In this document: positions 47,057-55,525 of the stretch, piece after piece | Numbering within the stretch: the stretch's first letter is position 1 | Layout of the letters: each line of letters begins with the position of its first letter | Source: a virus | Reading direction: 5' to 3' (one strand) | Length of the DNA: 55,525 nt | IMG/VR virus record: IMGVR_UViG_3300042907_000264 | Span: 1-55,525 of that record | The notes under the pieces: generated by a model | What the model saw: the letters and a program-made list of their open reading frames with translations, nothing else | What the model was told of the DNA's origin: nothing | The model's database searches: none | Made by a program: the position numbers and the translations under genes

Positions 47057-48134
47057 CAATGTTCTCCAATGAAATAGCTTCCACATACAGATCACGCATG
47101 TAATGTTTCATTTTATCAGAATCTACAGGCAAAGTCAAGTTGCTAATGTAGCTGTCAAGAATAGTAGGAGTATCTTGTGCTTGATCAACAATTTCATCTG
47201 GATTGGTATCCGTAAACAGATTTACATCTTCTACGATGGAAATATCTGCAGGACTTTCTTTATATAACTTGTCCAATAGCATATCGAATGCAAACGGGTT
47301 CGTCTTGTTCACACATACGATCTTAACATAACAGTCCTTATACTTGCTGTAATCTGTAGACTGTATCTTCTGAATGATATCTGGATTCTTTACATCATCA
47401 TAAGATACCATGTGAAAAATGCTAAAAGGATTACGATGGAAAGTAACTTCCAATGTTTCTGTATCAAGAACTGAGAAACCTCGAGAATCGTTATAATCAC
47501 TCCAAATATGCTCAGAAAAAGCACCCAGATAAGTAATGTTATTGCGGTTACTACGGTGATGATAATGACCACTATAAACGCTGTCGAAGCGGCTAAAAAT
47601 GCTAGAACTTTGTCCATGATCTGATACCTGTCCTTTGTAGAATTCAAACCCTTCTAGTTCAAGATGTCCCATTAGAATACTAGAGGTACTATTCCTGATC
47701 GCATCAAACGATTCCGCTTCATTGTCTTTTGTGATCCAAGGCATTAAAAGGATCTCGCAACCATAAACTTCAATCTCTCTTGGTGTTGAGTATGTGGTGA
47801 TATTGAAATATCTCTCACCAACCAACTCATTAAGAGCGTTGACCTTATATGTATCCTTATAGTACTCATCATGGTTACCTGCAATAATGTGCAGATTAAT
47901 TGCACGTTGATGTATAGGTTCCAAAAAGTCTGTGCGAAGACGATGCGCTGTGTTGATGTTAATATACTTGCGACGATCAACCAAATCGCCTAGATGAATA
48001 ATCGTGTCGATATGTTGCTTGTCAATAATCGGAAGAAAGAACTCATCCACACACTTCTTGAAATAGTCTAAGAAGATTGGGGAATCATTTCTGACTCCCC
48101 AGTGAGTATCAGTAATCAATGCTATCTTTGCCAC
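47046..48134 (-). CDS. gp47: Recombination exonuclease subunit gp47 (SbcD/Mre11-like)
   Basis: A 362-residue metallophosphoesterase. Motifs: ITDTHWG (7-13), GDLVDRR, AGNHDEYY, MGHLELEG and SGHYHHR. Nuclease partner of gp46 in DNA end processing and host DNA breakdown. Confidence 0.95.
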   Translation of the reverse strand: MAKIALITDTHWGVRNDSPIFLDYFKKCVDEFFLPIIDKQHIDTIIHLGDLVDRRKYININTAHRLRTDFLEPIHQRAINLHIIAGNHDEYYKDTYKVNALNELVGERYFNITTYSTPREIEVYGCEILLMPWITKDNEAESFDAIRNSTSSILMGHLELEGFEFYKGQVSDHGQSSSIFSRFDSVYSGHYHHRSNRNNITYLGAFSEHIWSDYNDSRGFSVLDTETLEVTFHRNPFSIFHMVSYDDVKNPDIIQKIQSTDYSKYKDCYVKIVCVNKTNPFAFDMLLDKLYKESPADISIVEDVNLFTDTNPDEIVDQAQDTPTILDSYISNLTLPVDSDKMKHYMRDLYVEAISLENIDAS

Positions 48135-48320
48135 TTATGCCCTCTTTTTCCCTGATTTGGAGATGTAGGCTTCATTATCGTACATTTTCACTGCTTTGTC
48201 AATAGCATCTTTGATGTTCACTAATCTTTCACGATAGTTTCCACGTAGATGGACATTTTCACCTTTATTCAATAGGCTCTTAATCAGATGTTCAATCTGA
48301 AACGGCACTTCGTTGCTCAT
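48135..48320 (-). CDS. Small conserved protein between gp55 and gp47 (61 aa)
   Basis: SNEVPFQIEHLIKSLLNKGENVHLRGNYRERL is familiar from T4-like cyanophages at the same position; function unknown. The start at 48320 overlaps gp55 by 29 nt. Confidence 0.72.
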   Translation of the reverse strand: MSNEVPFQIEHLIKSLLNKGENVHLRGNYRERLVNIKDAIDKAVKMYDNEAYISKSGKKRA

Positions 48321-48900
48321 CTTTTTCTTCCTCATAAAACTTACTAAGACCTTCTTTGGTCTGTTTACGCTTGATCTTCTTTTCCTCTTCTCTTCGTTCG
48401 AACTTGTTCATAAACTCATTGATGTTGTCATACATTTGACTTGGCATCACATGATTGTCATCACCGTCAACCAATGCACCTGAGTGACCCTGATTGACAA
48501 TACTCTCTTGATAATTCTTATATATGATGTATCTGTTCTTCTCTTCCTTGCTAATGCGACGAAGGAATGCATAGTATATGATCTGAGTAAAATACGCAAA
48601 AGGATTTGGAACATAGTTTGGATTATCATTACCATTGTACTCTGGATTGTAGTCCTTAAAGTACATAATACAATTCTCAATTCCATCACTGATCATTTCA
48701 TCACGATATGAGTAGTTAATGAATCTAGGCATGGTAGAAAGTTTGTTAGCAATCTTCCATATACACTCACCAATATACTCAGGCAAGCGAGGCTCTTCTT
48801 TGCCCTCAAGCTTTGCCTGTTCTACTCTCTGTCTATGTCTGATGATTTCGTCGTAGAATTTCTTATTGTCAACATAATGCACGGTATTTCTCTTCTTCAT
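48292..48900 (-). CDS. gp55: Late sigma factor gp55
   Basis: A 202-residue sigma70-like protein reduced to the region 2 core: YIGECIWKIANKLSTMPRFINYSYRDEMISDGIENC (about 42-77), then NPFAYFTQIIYYAFLRRISKEEKN, which binds the TATAAATA box and beta-prime. It directs host RNA polymerase to late promoters with gp45 and gp33. Several matching boxes are in the window. Confidence 0.94.
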   Translation of the reverse strand: MKKRNTVHYVDNKKFYDEIIRHRQRVEQAKLEGKEEPRLPEYIGECIWKIANKLSTMPRFINYSYRDEMISDGIENCIMYFKDYNPEYNGNDNPNYVPNPFAYFTQIIYYAFLRRISKEEKNRYIIYKNYQESIVNQGHSGALVDGDDNHVMPSQMYDNINEFMNKFERREEEKKIKRKQTKEGLSKFYEEEKDEQRSAVSD

Positions 48901-48911
48901 TCACTTTTCCC

Positions 48912-48940
48912 TTGACAACCGCTTGACACACTGCTATTAT
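48912..48940 (+). promoter_or_regulatory. Plus-strand promoter opposing the late genes
   Basis: TTGACA, 17 nt, TATTAT, with TGC before the -10, oriented to the right. It would make RNA antisense to the LSm-like gene and uvsW; no plus-strand gene follows. Confidence 0.55.
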
Positions 48941-48990
48941 GGCTATGCCAGCGATGATATGAATAACTTTAAATACTATTAGGTATCAGC

Positions 48991-49413
48991 TTAGTGTAGC
49001 TTTCCCTTATCATCTTTACTTTCAAGTAGCTTCTTCAATAGTTCTATTCCCTCATCTAAATCATTAGAGTCATCATAAGTTCCTTCATCATTTGAATATC
49101 TATCATATTCGACATTATCTTTAGAAGCAGAATTCATGAAATGCTCTACTGAATTCCAATAGTGAGCAACTAAGCTCTCATCAGGATATGACTTAAAGAG
49201 AACTTCTTCCTTTACAATCTCAAAGACTTGCTCAGAACAAATCTTCATGAATACCCATTGCATGAGTGAAAGAGATATGAACCCTGGTTTACTTCCCTTA
49301 AGATAAAGAACTTTGCATGGATTAAGAAGAATGTATGTGGTTGCTGTTTCTTGAATCTCAGCAATAATGTCTTCACCATTCTTCAGTCTGAGGAACTGAA
49401 TATCTGTTTCCAT
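48991..49413 (-). CDS. LSm-like protein (140 aa)
   Basis: Product ETDIQFLRLKNGEDIIAEI opens like the protein at 18479-18796, with LLNPCKVLYL and SLSLMQWVF next; it has a further acidic C-terminal half. The two are probably distant paralogues with an Sm-like barrel. Located between uvsW and gp55. RNA or protein binding is inferred. Confidence 0.62.
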   Translation of the reverse strand: METDIQFLRLKNGEDIIAEIQETATTYILLNPCKVLYLKGSKPGFISLSLMQWVFMKICSEQVFEIVKEEVLFKSYPDESLVAHYWNSVEHFMNSASKDNVEYDRYSNDEGTYDDSNDLDEGIELLKKLLESKDDKGKLH

Positions 49414-49425
49414 AATATTAACCTT

Positions 49426-50904
49426 TCATTTCAATTCTATTTTGTAGATTTTGTATGAGAACTGTTCCTCTGTATATACCTTGATGCGTTCTGCAAAATG
49501 TTTAAGAGTATAGTTTTCGTGCTTCTTATATCGCATGTCATCTGCAATATCGAACAACTGTGCTGATTCTTTTGTATCGCTCTTTCTTAGTCCGCGTCCA
49601 ATAGACTGTAGGTTTCTTATCCGAGACTTAGACGGACTAGCAAATATAATGTTATGTAGATTTCTAATATTGATTCCAGTACTAAAAGTACCAAAACTAG
49701 CCACAATAATAGCGTTTGTTTCTGACTCAACGATCTTACGAACTTCTTCACGTATGTCCACATTTGTTTCACCACTTACGAAAAACACTTTTCTATCTGA
49801 TCCAACTTTCTTGGAGATAATGTCATGGAGTATTCTTCCATGTTTGTCAACGTACTGGAATAAGACGAGGGTATTTCCGTCGAGAGATACTGCGAGGTTA
49901 CTAATAAATCTGTTACGGGACTCATTAAGAACAAGGTATTCAATTTCTTGCTGATAGGTAAAAGTCTTACTTGCCTGACAGATTGATTCACCATGCCTGA
50001 GAAGAAGACACTTGATCTTGAACTCAGCCAAGTGTTTTGCATCCATAAGCTCTTTTGTGGTAATAACTTTTCTAACTGATCCAAAAAGACCTTCAAGAAC
50101 GAGACGATGGGTTTTGGTGCCGTCAAGGGTGCCGGTGGTACCAATTCTAAAACTAGCATTTGATAGTCCTGTCATAATGTCTGTTAGAGATTTTGCTTTG
50201 AATAGATGAGCTTCATCACCGATTACAAAATCAAATTGCGCGAACCACTTCTTAGGCATCTTGTAAAGAGACTGCCAAGTTGAAATCGTCAGGAACTTGT
50301 TTGTATCCTTGTCCTGACCCTGATAAACTTTATGTATGTTATCACTAACATTCCAACCATTCGTTTCAGAGTATTCTTTAAAATCACTAGTCAACTGTTC
50401 CACTAAAGAGACAGTTGGTACAATGATCAGCCCCCTCTTTAGTCCTCTATACCTGAGAAAATGACATAGAAGATAAATAATAAGAGACTTACCACTTGCA
50501 GTGGGGCTAAGTAATAAACTACGTCTTGTACGAATGGCATGAACGAATGCATCCAACTGATAGTCTCTTGGAACATGTTTCGGCCTTAATTTTTCTACAA
50601 ACTCGTTTGCTTCCGCTAACGAGAATTCTTCGTCGTAGTCTTCATTCTCATATTCCCAATCGTAGTTGCGTTCTTCACAAAACTTCGCAACATATGGTAC
50701 AAGTCCACGATACAACTGCTTTGATCTAACATCAAACAATCGTATTTTTCCATCCCAAAGTCTAGCCTTATACTGAGGCGTAAACTGATAACCAGGCACT
50801 TGAAACGTGAATGCTTCTCTTAGTTCGTATGCAACACCATCATCACATACAATGACTACAAAAGCTTCATTCACGTTTCTTATTATAACTTTATTTTCCA
50901 CCAA
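49426..50904 (-). CDS. uvsW: UvsW helicase
   Basis: A 492-residue SF2 helicase. Walker A SPTASGKS (133-140), DEAH box GDEAHLF, motif III GTTGTLDG and motif VI QSIGRGLRKS. UvsW remodels forks and branched DNA and shifts T4 from origin- to recombination-dependent replication. The ORF begins with TTG at 50904 (GTG one codon later), overlapping uvsY. Confidence 0.94.
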   Translation of the reverse strand: MVENKVIIRNVNEAFVVIVCDDGVAYELREAFTFQVPGYQFTPQYKARLWDGKIRLFDVRSKQLYRGLVPYVAKFCEERNYDWEYENEDYDEEFSLAEANEFVEKLRPKHVPRDYQLDAFVHAIRTRRSLLLSPTASGKSLIIYLLCHFLRYRGLKRGLIIVPTVSLVEQLTSDFKEYSETNGWNVSDNIHKVYQGQDKDTNKFLTISTWQSLYKMPKKWFAQFDFVIGDEAHLFKAKSLTDIMTGLSNASFRIGTTGTLDGTKTHRLVLEGLFGSVRKVITTKELMDAKHLAEFKIKCLLLRHGESICQASKTFTYQQEIEYLVLNESRNRFISNLAVSLDGNTLVLFQYVDKHGRILHDIISKKVGSDRKVFFVSGETNVDIREEVRKIVESETNAIIVASFGTFSTGINIRNLHNIIFASPSKSRIRNLQSIGRGLRKSDTKESAQLFDIADDMRYKKHENYTLKHFAERIKVYTEEQFSYKIYKIELK

Positions 50905-51340
50905 TAAATCGTTCCCAATCCATGTATGACTTCAATTGAAAAGTCCTGTTATTCAATTCTTTAAGAACTGACTTACAGAAATCAACAATCTCTTCATGCA
51001 TTACCTTTTTCAACAGTATGTTATTTAGTTCAGTATCAGAATCAAGCCAATGCTGAAGATCAGCCCTCATGACCTTCTTTGTCATAGGTTCAAGACCGTA
51101 TCTCTCTAGGTCTTCAGGATTGTTCAGATCACCATTATAGTAATCCCACTTGATCTTGCGTCTTGTGTTATATTCTGCTTGAAGTTTCTTGACGATCAGA
51201 TTGTGATGTGTCGTAATACGCAAATACTTCGAATGAAGTTTAGGAATATTTGCAACAGCTTTATGCGGATCAGTTTCATCCCAACCTGCATCTTTAATCC
51301 ATTCTTCAGTTAGGGCGTCAATAGTTACCGGCGGTTTCAT
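50891..51340 (-). CDS. uvsY: UvsY recombination mediator
   Basis: A 149-residue protein in the position and form of T4 UvsY: IPKLHSKYLRITTHHNLIVKKLQAEYNTRRKIKWDYYNG. It loads UvsX onto gp32-coated ssDNA. The ATG at 51340 has GGAG 6 nt upstream; a second ATG 12 nt earlier lacks one. Confidence 0.88.
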   Translation of the reverse strand: MKPPVTIDALTEEWIKDAGWDETDPHKAVANIPKLHSKYLRITTHHNLIVKKLQAEYNTRRKIKWDYYNGDLNNPEDLERYGLEPMTKKVMRADLQHWLDSDTELNNILLKKVMHEEIVDFCKSVLKELNNRTFQLKSYMDWERFIGGK

Positions 51341-51366
51341 CCACTGCTCCATAAAAAATAATTATT

Positions 51367-51395
51367 AGTATAGACGGAATTTAGGAACGTGTCAA
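51367..51395 (-). promoter_or_regulatory. Sigma70-type promoter of uvsY
   Basis: TTGACA, 17 nt, TATACT. It starts the uvsY-uvsW-gp55-gp47-gp46 series. Confidence 0.8.
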
Positions 51396-51398
51396 GTA

Positions 51399-51917
51399 CT
51401 AAAGACGTTGAACTTCGAAATAATCATATGAGAATGCCATGTCCAAAGTGATAGTTTGTTCCGCAGTTTGTGTGGTATCAAAGATTAGCTGACCCATAGA
51501 TGTAGGGTGTACATTGTAAAACTTGATTCTCATTAATGCTATATTAGAGTTCGTATTGATGGTTAGAATGCCATCATAGTACTTGCTGAATGGAATACCT
51601 TTACGTTTTCCATATTCTTCATACGTTGTTGGCTTTGTTAACGATTTTAGCCATTCAAGAGTTTCTTCCCATACCCGTAGGTCTTCATCAACTAGAACAG
51701 ACATAGACAGATCACTCCAACGTAGAGTATCTCCGTGTCTTTTAGTGACTGAAAATGGTGTAGGAACTTCCACAGCGGAAGTTGAAACGTCAGGTAAATT
51801 TACAGTCTGACAGAAGTATTTGGCAAAAGGAAGATCAGGAATAACAAATGAATACTTCGTAGGTTGAAGCAAGTTGCTATTTTCTGGTATTCTTGTAATG
51901 AGTGTTTCTTTTGACAT
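51399..51917 (-). CDS. gp19: Tail tube protein (gp19-like)
   Basis: A 172-residue virion protein: FVIPDLPFAKYFCQTVNLPDVS, RWSDLSMSVLVDEDLRVWEE and DMAFSYDYF are the strands of a phage-type tube protein. It forms the inner tube of the contractile tail. Preceded by a CATAAATA late box and the gp23 terminator. Confidence 0.85.
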   Translation of the reverse strand: MSKETLITRIPENSNLLQPTKYSFVIPDLPFAKYFCQTVNLPDVSTSAVEVPTPFSVTKRHGDTLRWSDLSMSVLVDEDLRVWEETLEWLKSLTKPTTYEEYGKRKGIPFSKYYDGILTINTNSNIALMRIKFYNVHPTSMGQLIFDTTQTAEQTITLDMAFSYDYFEVQRL

Positions 51918-51933
51918 TGTTACCTCTTTTGAT

Positions 51934-51941
51934 TATTTATG
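51934..51941 (-). promoter_or_regulatory. Late promoter box CATAAATA
   Basis: One base off the T4 late consensus, 17 nt before the gp19 ATG, directly after the U-run of the gp23 terminator. Confidence 0.6.
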
Positions 51942-51942
51942 C

Positions 51943-51969
51943 AAAAGAAAAGGGCAGCCGAAGCTGCCC
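51943..51969 (-). terminator. Rho-independent terminator of gp23
   Basis: GGGCAGC-TTCG-GCTGCCC (UUCG tetraloop) followed by TTTTCTTTT. Confidence 0.92.
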
Positions 51970-52002
51970 AAGTCTGAGTTTCGTTTCTTGTTATAAACAA
52001 GA

Positions 52003-53352
52003 TTACATAAGGTTACGAACGCGGAAGATGCGGTAGTACTGGTTAGCGCGTGCCGTAGCAGCGATAGTTGCAGCAGCATCAGCATCAGCGATAGCATCTA
52101 GACCCTTAGCGAATGGATTGGCTACCATGCCGTAACGTGTCTTGAAGCCGATCTTTGGCTGGAAGTTATCCTGGCCAATAGCGCGAACCATCTGAAGAGG
52201 AACGTATGGGCAGTAGAACAAGCCGGCGTCATAAGGTGAAGTACCCTTATAACCAACGCAAACTAGTTCGTCGCCGTTTGCTGAACCACCGAAGTAAGGG
52301 TCGATGTAGACCTTTACGCGGCCGTGCATTGTACCAGCGTATGTGTTGCCTGTATCGTCAACTTCAAGGTTAACATTTAGAGCAGGTGTGTAGTCGAGAA
52401 CACCAGCCATAGCGAGAGCAGAAGCAACATCTGAAGAAACGATCATGATGTTACCCTTACCGCGACGAGTACCCTTAGCAATTGCATTGCACTCGCGTTC
52501 GATTTGGAATACAAGACCCTTGAACTTTTCAACTGACCAACGGCCGTTTGAGTCTGTGTCAAGGTCGAATGTACCAGCAGTTGTCGTGCCGTACTGAGCG
52601 CCAACAACAGCAGAGTTATAAACTGTGCGGATAAGTTCGCGGTTGATTTCAGCAAGAATTTCTGTTGACAGAATGTTAGCAAGTTCTGTCTCAGCGTCTA
52701 GACCGTGAACAGCCTTAAGATCCTGAGCAAGTTCCATTGTGTATTCTGCCTTGAGCGCGCGTGAACGTGCTGTAACAGTTAGCTTCTCAATTGAGAAAGC
52801 CATTTCAGCGAAAGCATTGTTACCTGCATCGCCTAGAGCTTCCGCCTGAGCAGTTGACATACCAATGCCAGTTGTGTAAGCACCTGTATTAGCTGTGTTA
52901 GAAACAGGGTTTGAACCAACGTTGGTACCAACTGAAGATGTGTTACCAGCAGCATTCGAAGCAGAATACTTGGTATCAGCTTCGTTGAAGAATGATTCTG
53001 TCCAATCTGTCTTTGTCTTTGAGTTGTTTGTGTACTTGGAACGCATAGCGAAGATCAAGCCAGTTGGGCCTGTCATTGGCTGAACGCCAGCAATGTCGTG
53101 AGCCATTAGCTTTGGTAGTGAACGACGAACCAATGAGATAAGAATTGGATCGTAGTTAGATACTGCACCACCAGAAACTGAGTTAGTTGGTGCTGACTCG
53201 TTGATCATACGAGATTCTTCAGCCATTGCCTTTTCCTGGTTCTCAAGAATAACGGCAGTTACGGCACGCTTGTAAGCATTGCCAATCTTTGGTAGACCGT
53301 CGTGGTCAAGAACTGGAGACCACTTCTGTTCTAGTTGTTCGGTTAAAAACAT
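52003..53352 (-). CDS. gp23: Major capsid protein gp23
   Basis: A 449-residue HK97-fold shell protein of the T4 type: FLTEQLEQKWSPVLDHDGLP, SLVRRSLPKLMAHDIAGVQPMTGPTGLIFAMRSKY, and a C-terminal TRYGMVANPF. The N-terminal 60 or so residues should be removed by gp21. A shell protein this size is close to T4 gp23 (521) but lacks some insertion domain. Strong late box and GGAG upstream. Confidence 0.97.
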   Translation of the reverse strand: MFLTEQLEQKWSPVLDHDGLPKIGNAYKRAVTAVILENQEKAMAEESRMINESAPTNSVSGGAVSNYDPILISLVRRSLPKLMAHDIAGVQPMTGPTGLIFAMRSKYTNNSKTKTDWTESFFNEADTKYSASNAAGNTSSVGTNVGSNPVSNTANTGAYTTGIGMSTAQAEALGDAGNNAFAEMAFSIEKLTVTARSRALKAEYTMELAQDLKAVHGLDAETELANILSTEILAEINRELIRTVYNSAVVGAQYGTTTAGTFDLDTDSNGRWSVEKFKGLVFQIERECNAIAKGTRRGKGNIMIVSSDVASALAMAGVLDYTPALNVNLEVDDTGNTYAGTMHGRVKVYIDPYFGGSANGDELVCVGYKGTSPYDAGLFYCPYVPLQMVRAIGQDNFQPKIGFKTRYGMVANPFAKGLDAIADADAAATIAATARANQYYRIFRVRNLM

Positions 53353-53377
53353 TTCTTTCTCCTTTTGAGATTCTATA

Positions 53378-53385
53378 TTATTTAG
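53378..53385 (-). promoter_or_regulatory. Late-type box CTAAATAA before gp23
   Basis: ACTAAATAAT form, also found before gp22. Two to three bases from the T4 late consensus; repeats at the right distance support it. Confidence 0.5.
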
Positions 53386-53390
53386 TTTTT

Positions 53391-54602
53391 TTAGTTCGGA
53401 AGCTTTTTACCAAGAGCCTGTACATATTTTGCCATTGGACCCTGTAGTTCTTCCTGAATCATTGACTTACCATCGGCAGTTGCATCAACGGAATCAAGTT
53501 CCTTTTGAGCCTTTACTGTCGTTGGGAAATAGTTTTCGCGAAGAGTTGTAATCTTAGATGTAAACTCATCTGCATTATTGAAATCAACATTTTCAGCCAA
53601 AGACTTAAGTCTCTCTGCCTGAGTTGCGGCAAGGCCTTCAACTACAGTATTAAGAATTTCAGTCTTCTGGCTTTCCGCTAGAACCTTTGAAAGTTCTACA
53701 TTACGTTCAATTTCTTCATTCAGCTTAGCCTGAAGTTCTTCAACAGTAGAACCAAGCTCTTCAACTACTGATACCTTGTCTTCTGGAATATCAATGTAGT
53801 TTTCAGCAAAAAGCTGACGAAGACCTGAAATAAATTCTTCTGTTAATTCTGTGCGAAGACCAGCTTCGATAGCTACTTCATTCTCAGATACCCACTGCTC
53901 TACAACGTAGTTTAGGTAATCATCAACGTTTGAAGCAAGTTCTTCTTGAATATTCTTTACTTCTTCTTCAAGAGTAGAAGCAAATGCTTCTTCAAGAGCA
54001 GCTAGTTCTTCTTGTAGCTTTGCGTTAACAGCAGCTTCAAAAATTGTTGTAGCTTTAGCGCGGAATTCTTCAGATAGATTTTCGCCTTCTAGAAGAGCGT
54101 TAACATGTTCAGACATATCAATCTGATATGATTCCTTCATGTCTTCCTTATCGTCTTCTTCTTCATCTTCGTCTTCATCATCTTCTTTTTCTTCGTCTTT
54201 TTCTTCAACGAGTTCGAAGTTTTCTTCGATAGCAGCAGCAATTTCGTCTTCTGAAGCACCTTCAGCTACCATCTTGTCGATGAATTCAGCTAGTTCTTCA
54301 GAAATCTCAATATCATCACCATCAACTTCATCATCTTCTTCAAGATGCTGTGTTGGTTCGGCAGCCTTTGCGCTCTTTGTAGGAGCAGATGTGTCTTTCT
54401 TGAGTGGTGCAGCAGCTGCCATACCAGCGTTTGTACCGCTGTTTGGTGTAGCATGAACTGGTGCATCAGCAATTTTTGTTGAAGCAGAACCTTCAAGCTT
54501 TTCCATTGAATCAGTTTGCTTTGATCCAGGCTTTAATGTTTCGGCATTGGCTGTCTCATTCATGAGAATAGCCTTTGCTGTTTCGGTAAGCGATCTTGCC
54601 AT
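53391..54602 (-). CDS. gp22: Prohead scaffold protein gp22
   Basis: A 403-residue acidic, helical core protein between gp21 and gp23, as in T4. A very acidic run of Glu/Asp (about 135-160) is followed by long coiled-coil helices. T4 gp22 is 269 residues; the extra N-terminal part is Ala/Thr/Ser-rich and ends in the acidic run. The scaffold is degraded by gp21 during maturation. Confidence 0.88.
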   Translation of the reverse strand: MARSLTETAKAILMNETANAETLKPGSKQTDSMEKLEGSASTKIADAPVHATPNSGTNAGMAAAAPLKKDTSAPTKSAKAAEPTQHLEEDDEVDGDDIEISEELAEFIDKMVAEGASEDEIAAAIEENFELVEEKDEEKEDDEDEDEEEDDKEDMKESYQIDMSEHVNALLEGENLSEEFRAKATTIFEAAVNAKLQEELAALEEAFASTLEEEVKNIQEELASNVDDYLNYVVEQWVSENEVAIEAGLRTELTEEFISGLRQLFAENYIDIPEDKVSVVEELGSTVEELQAKLNEEIERNVELSKVLAESQKTEILNTVVEGLAATQAERLKSLAENVDFNNADEFTSKITTLRENYFPTTVKAQKELDSVDATADGKSMIQEELQGPMAKYVQALGKKLPN

Positions 54603-54620
54603 ATTTAACTCCTTTTGAAA

Positions 54621-54628
54621 TTATTTAG
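54621..54628 (-). promoter_or_regulatory. Late-type box CTAAATAA before gp22
   Basis: Same ACTAAATAAT form as at gp23; it overlaps the gp21 stop codon and is followed by AAGGAG and the ATG. Confidence 0.5.
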
Positions 54629-55284
54629 TATTTTGCAAGTTTTGACATAAAATTCTCAAAAAGTCGCAGACTTACAGCTTCGATATCAGCTTTAGAAGCT
54701 TCCTGTAGCTGTCTCTTAGCAGTGTAGTAGTCTACTTCTTTCCATCCTGTTCCATCTAGAATCCATTCTTTGCTTTCCATAATGCCTTGTACAAAAGCAT
54801 CTTGAGCAGAAGGATCCGCAACGATATCACCGGCTGTTGCTAGATGAAAATCGTCTTGAACTAGTTTATATCCGTTTCCTTCTTTAAGAGACCCTACGCC
54901 TCTAGTGGAAACGCCTAAACTTGCACCACCGTCCAGCAAAGACTTCACAATCTTGCCATTAGGAGTATCTAAAATTTTAGCTTTACCGATAAAATTATTA
55001 CCATCAGGATATAGTTGTGTGATCATATGAGACACACGGTCGAGATTAATAGAGGGTGAATCTGGATGTCCTAGTTCACCGAAAGCTCTATTCTTGTTAA
55101 CATAGTTTTGGTTGTATCGTTCCACTTCGCGAGATAGAATACCTTGTGGATAAATACGGCCATTACGGTTCTTCTTCTCAGATTGCATGAAGATGCCTGT
55201 AATGAAATAATTCTTCTGCTTAGTTTCCTTGTCTTCTTCAACAAGGTACTGAACGTCTGTTACTTCTTCCTTAATGAGTTTCAT
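54625..55284 (-). CDS. gp21: Prohead core protease gp21
   Basis: A 219-residue serine protease of the T4 gp21 type. KNRNGRIYP at the start of the fold, GELGHPDSPSINLDRVSH with the catalytic His (about 66-83) and LGVSTRGVGSL with the Ser (about 118-128). It cleaves gp22, gp23 and other head proteins. Confidence 0.93.
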   Translation of the reverse strand: MKLIKEEVTDVQYLVEEDKETKQKNYFITGIFMQSEKKNRNGRIYPQGILSREVERYNQNYVNKNRAFGELGHPDSPSINLDRVSHMITQLYPDGNNFIGKAKILDTPNGKIVKSLLDGGASLGVSTRGVGSLKEGNGYKLVQDDFHLATAGDIVADPSAQDAFVQGIMESKEWILDGTGWKEVDYYTAKRQLQEASKADIEAVSLRLFENFMSKLAKY

Positions 55285-55525
55285 ATACCCATTGCCTTTC
55301 TTCTGTTCATGGAGCGTTTACGCTTCATCAAAATTCTGCCCATTTGGGACTTTCTTTTAAGCTTCGCTTTACGGGCGCCCATCTTCCGACGACGGCGCTC
55401 TGCTGGAGACATCCGAGTTAGTTTACCACCACGCAATGTCATTCCAGCAACGTTTGACTTTTTAACTCGACGTTGAACTTTACCACCACGAACGCGAGCC
55501 TTAATAACTTTAATGCGCGCCTCGT
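55281..55525 (-). CDS. Basic prohead core protein (gp67/gp68-like), 5' end outside window
   Basis: The last 80 codons run off the right edge. The product is rich in Arg and Lys (GMTLRGGKLTRMSPAERRRR; RKAKLKRKSQMG; KRSMNRRKAMGI end). It overlaps the gp21 start (ATGA). In T4 genes 67 and 68, encoding core proteins, precede gene 21; this matches their position. Which of the two cannot be told. Confidence 0.7.
   Translation of the reverse strand, partial: EARIKVIKARVRGGKVQRRVKKSNVAGMTLRGGKLTRMSPAERRRRKMGARKAKLKRKSQMGRILMKRKRSMNRRKAMGI

Noticed and set aside
1-55525. Integrase, att sites or insertion sequences
   Set aside because: No recombinase or transposase motifs and no terminal inverted repeats were found; the layout is that of a lytic T4-like phage.

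Overview
The window is part of the genome of a tailed phage of the T4 superfamily (a myovirus). A full set of T4-type replication, recombination, late-transcription and virion genes is recognisable. The host is probably an alphaproteobacterium. The best evidence is the tRNA-His, which has A73 and no templated G-1, as in alphaproteobacteria. An Hsp20/PstS/CobS-type accessory set also recalls the cyanophage and rhizobial-phage branch of T4-like viruses. Apart from one spanin-like gene at 4959-5348, every gene called here lies on the minus strand, so transcription runs from high to low coordinates. No phage or host species is named because no search could be run.

Layout, in transcription order from the right edge. 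51.4-55.5 kb is the head module: basic core protein (partial), gp21 protease, gp22 scaffold, gp23 major capsid, then a gp19-like tail tube protein. 45.2-51.3 kb carries UvsY, UvsW, an LSm-like protein, the late sigma factor gp55, gp47, a MazG-like protein and gp46. 42.4-45.1 kb holds a probable TET-associated glycosyltransferase with two linked genes. 38.9-42.4 kb is a CobS-type AAA+ ATPase with a VWA/HEVGH partner. 33.2-38.8 kb holds an HTH protein, a glycosyltransferase, dNMP kinase, gp45 clamp, DsbA-like protein, a GIY-YIG protein, gp44, gp62, RegA and dUTPase. 25.2-33.2 kb is a virion-tip and fibre block (PAAR tip, pectin-lyase-like protein, collagen-like fibre with an S74 chaperone). 20.7-25.1 kb is an accessory block (Hsp20, PstS, two glycosyltransferases, FkbM methyltransferase). 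12.6-20.6 kb has small genes, DNA polymerase gp43, a ManC-type cupin, UvsX and the gp41 helicase. 7-12.6 kb is a run of short early genes behind a strongly conserved promoter.

The first 9.2 kb, plus one gene at 20.6 kb, holds 28 tRNA genes and one D-arm-less tRNA-like gene. They cover every amino acid except threonine. Several are unconventional: a class II tRNA with UAU anticodon, a class I tRNA with UAA anticodon, an initiator-like tRNA with U1-A72, and a tRNA-Asp with a non-standard T loop. Between them lie accessory genes (heme oxygenase, thermonuclease, 2OG oxygenase, RlpA-like protein, Gly/Asn-repeat secreted protein) and unusually structured non-coding spacers that no known family I can name explains.

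Three promoter types are visible: a conserved early promoter (TTGAAA-N17-TATCTATAGTATATGA, four copies), standard TTGACA-N17-TATAAT promoters, and late TATAAATA-type boxes matching the encoded gp55. Some sigma70-type promoters are built into terminator hairpins, and others predict leaderless mRNAs.
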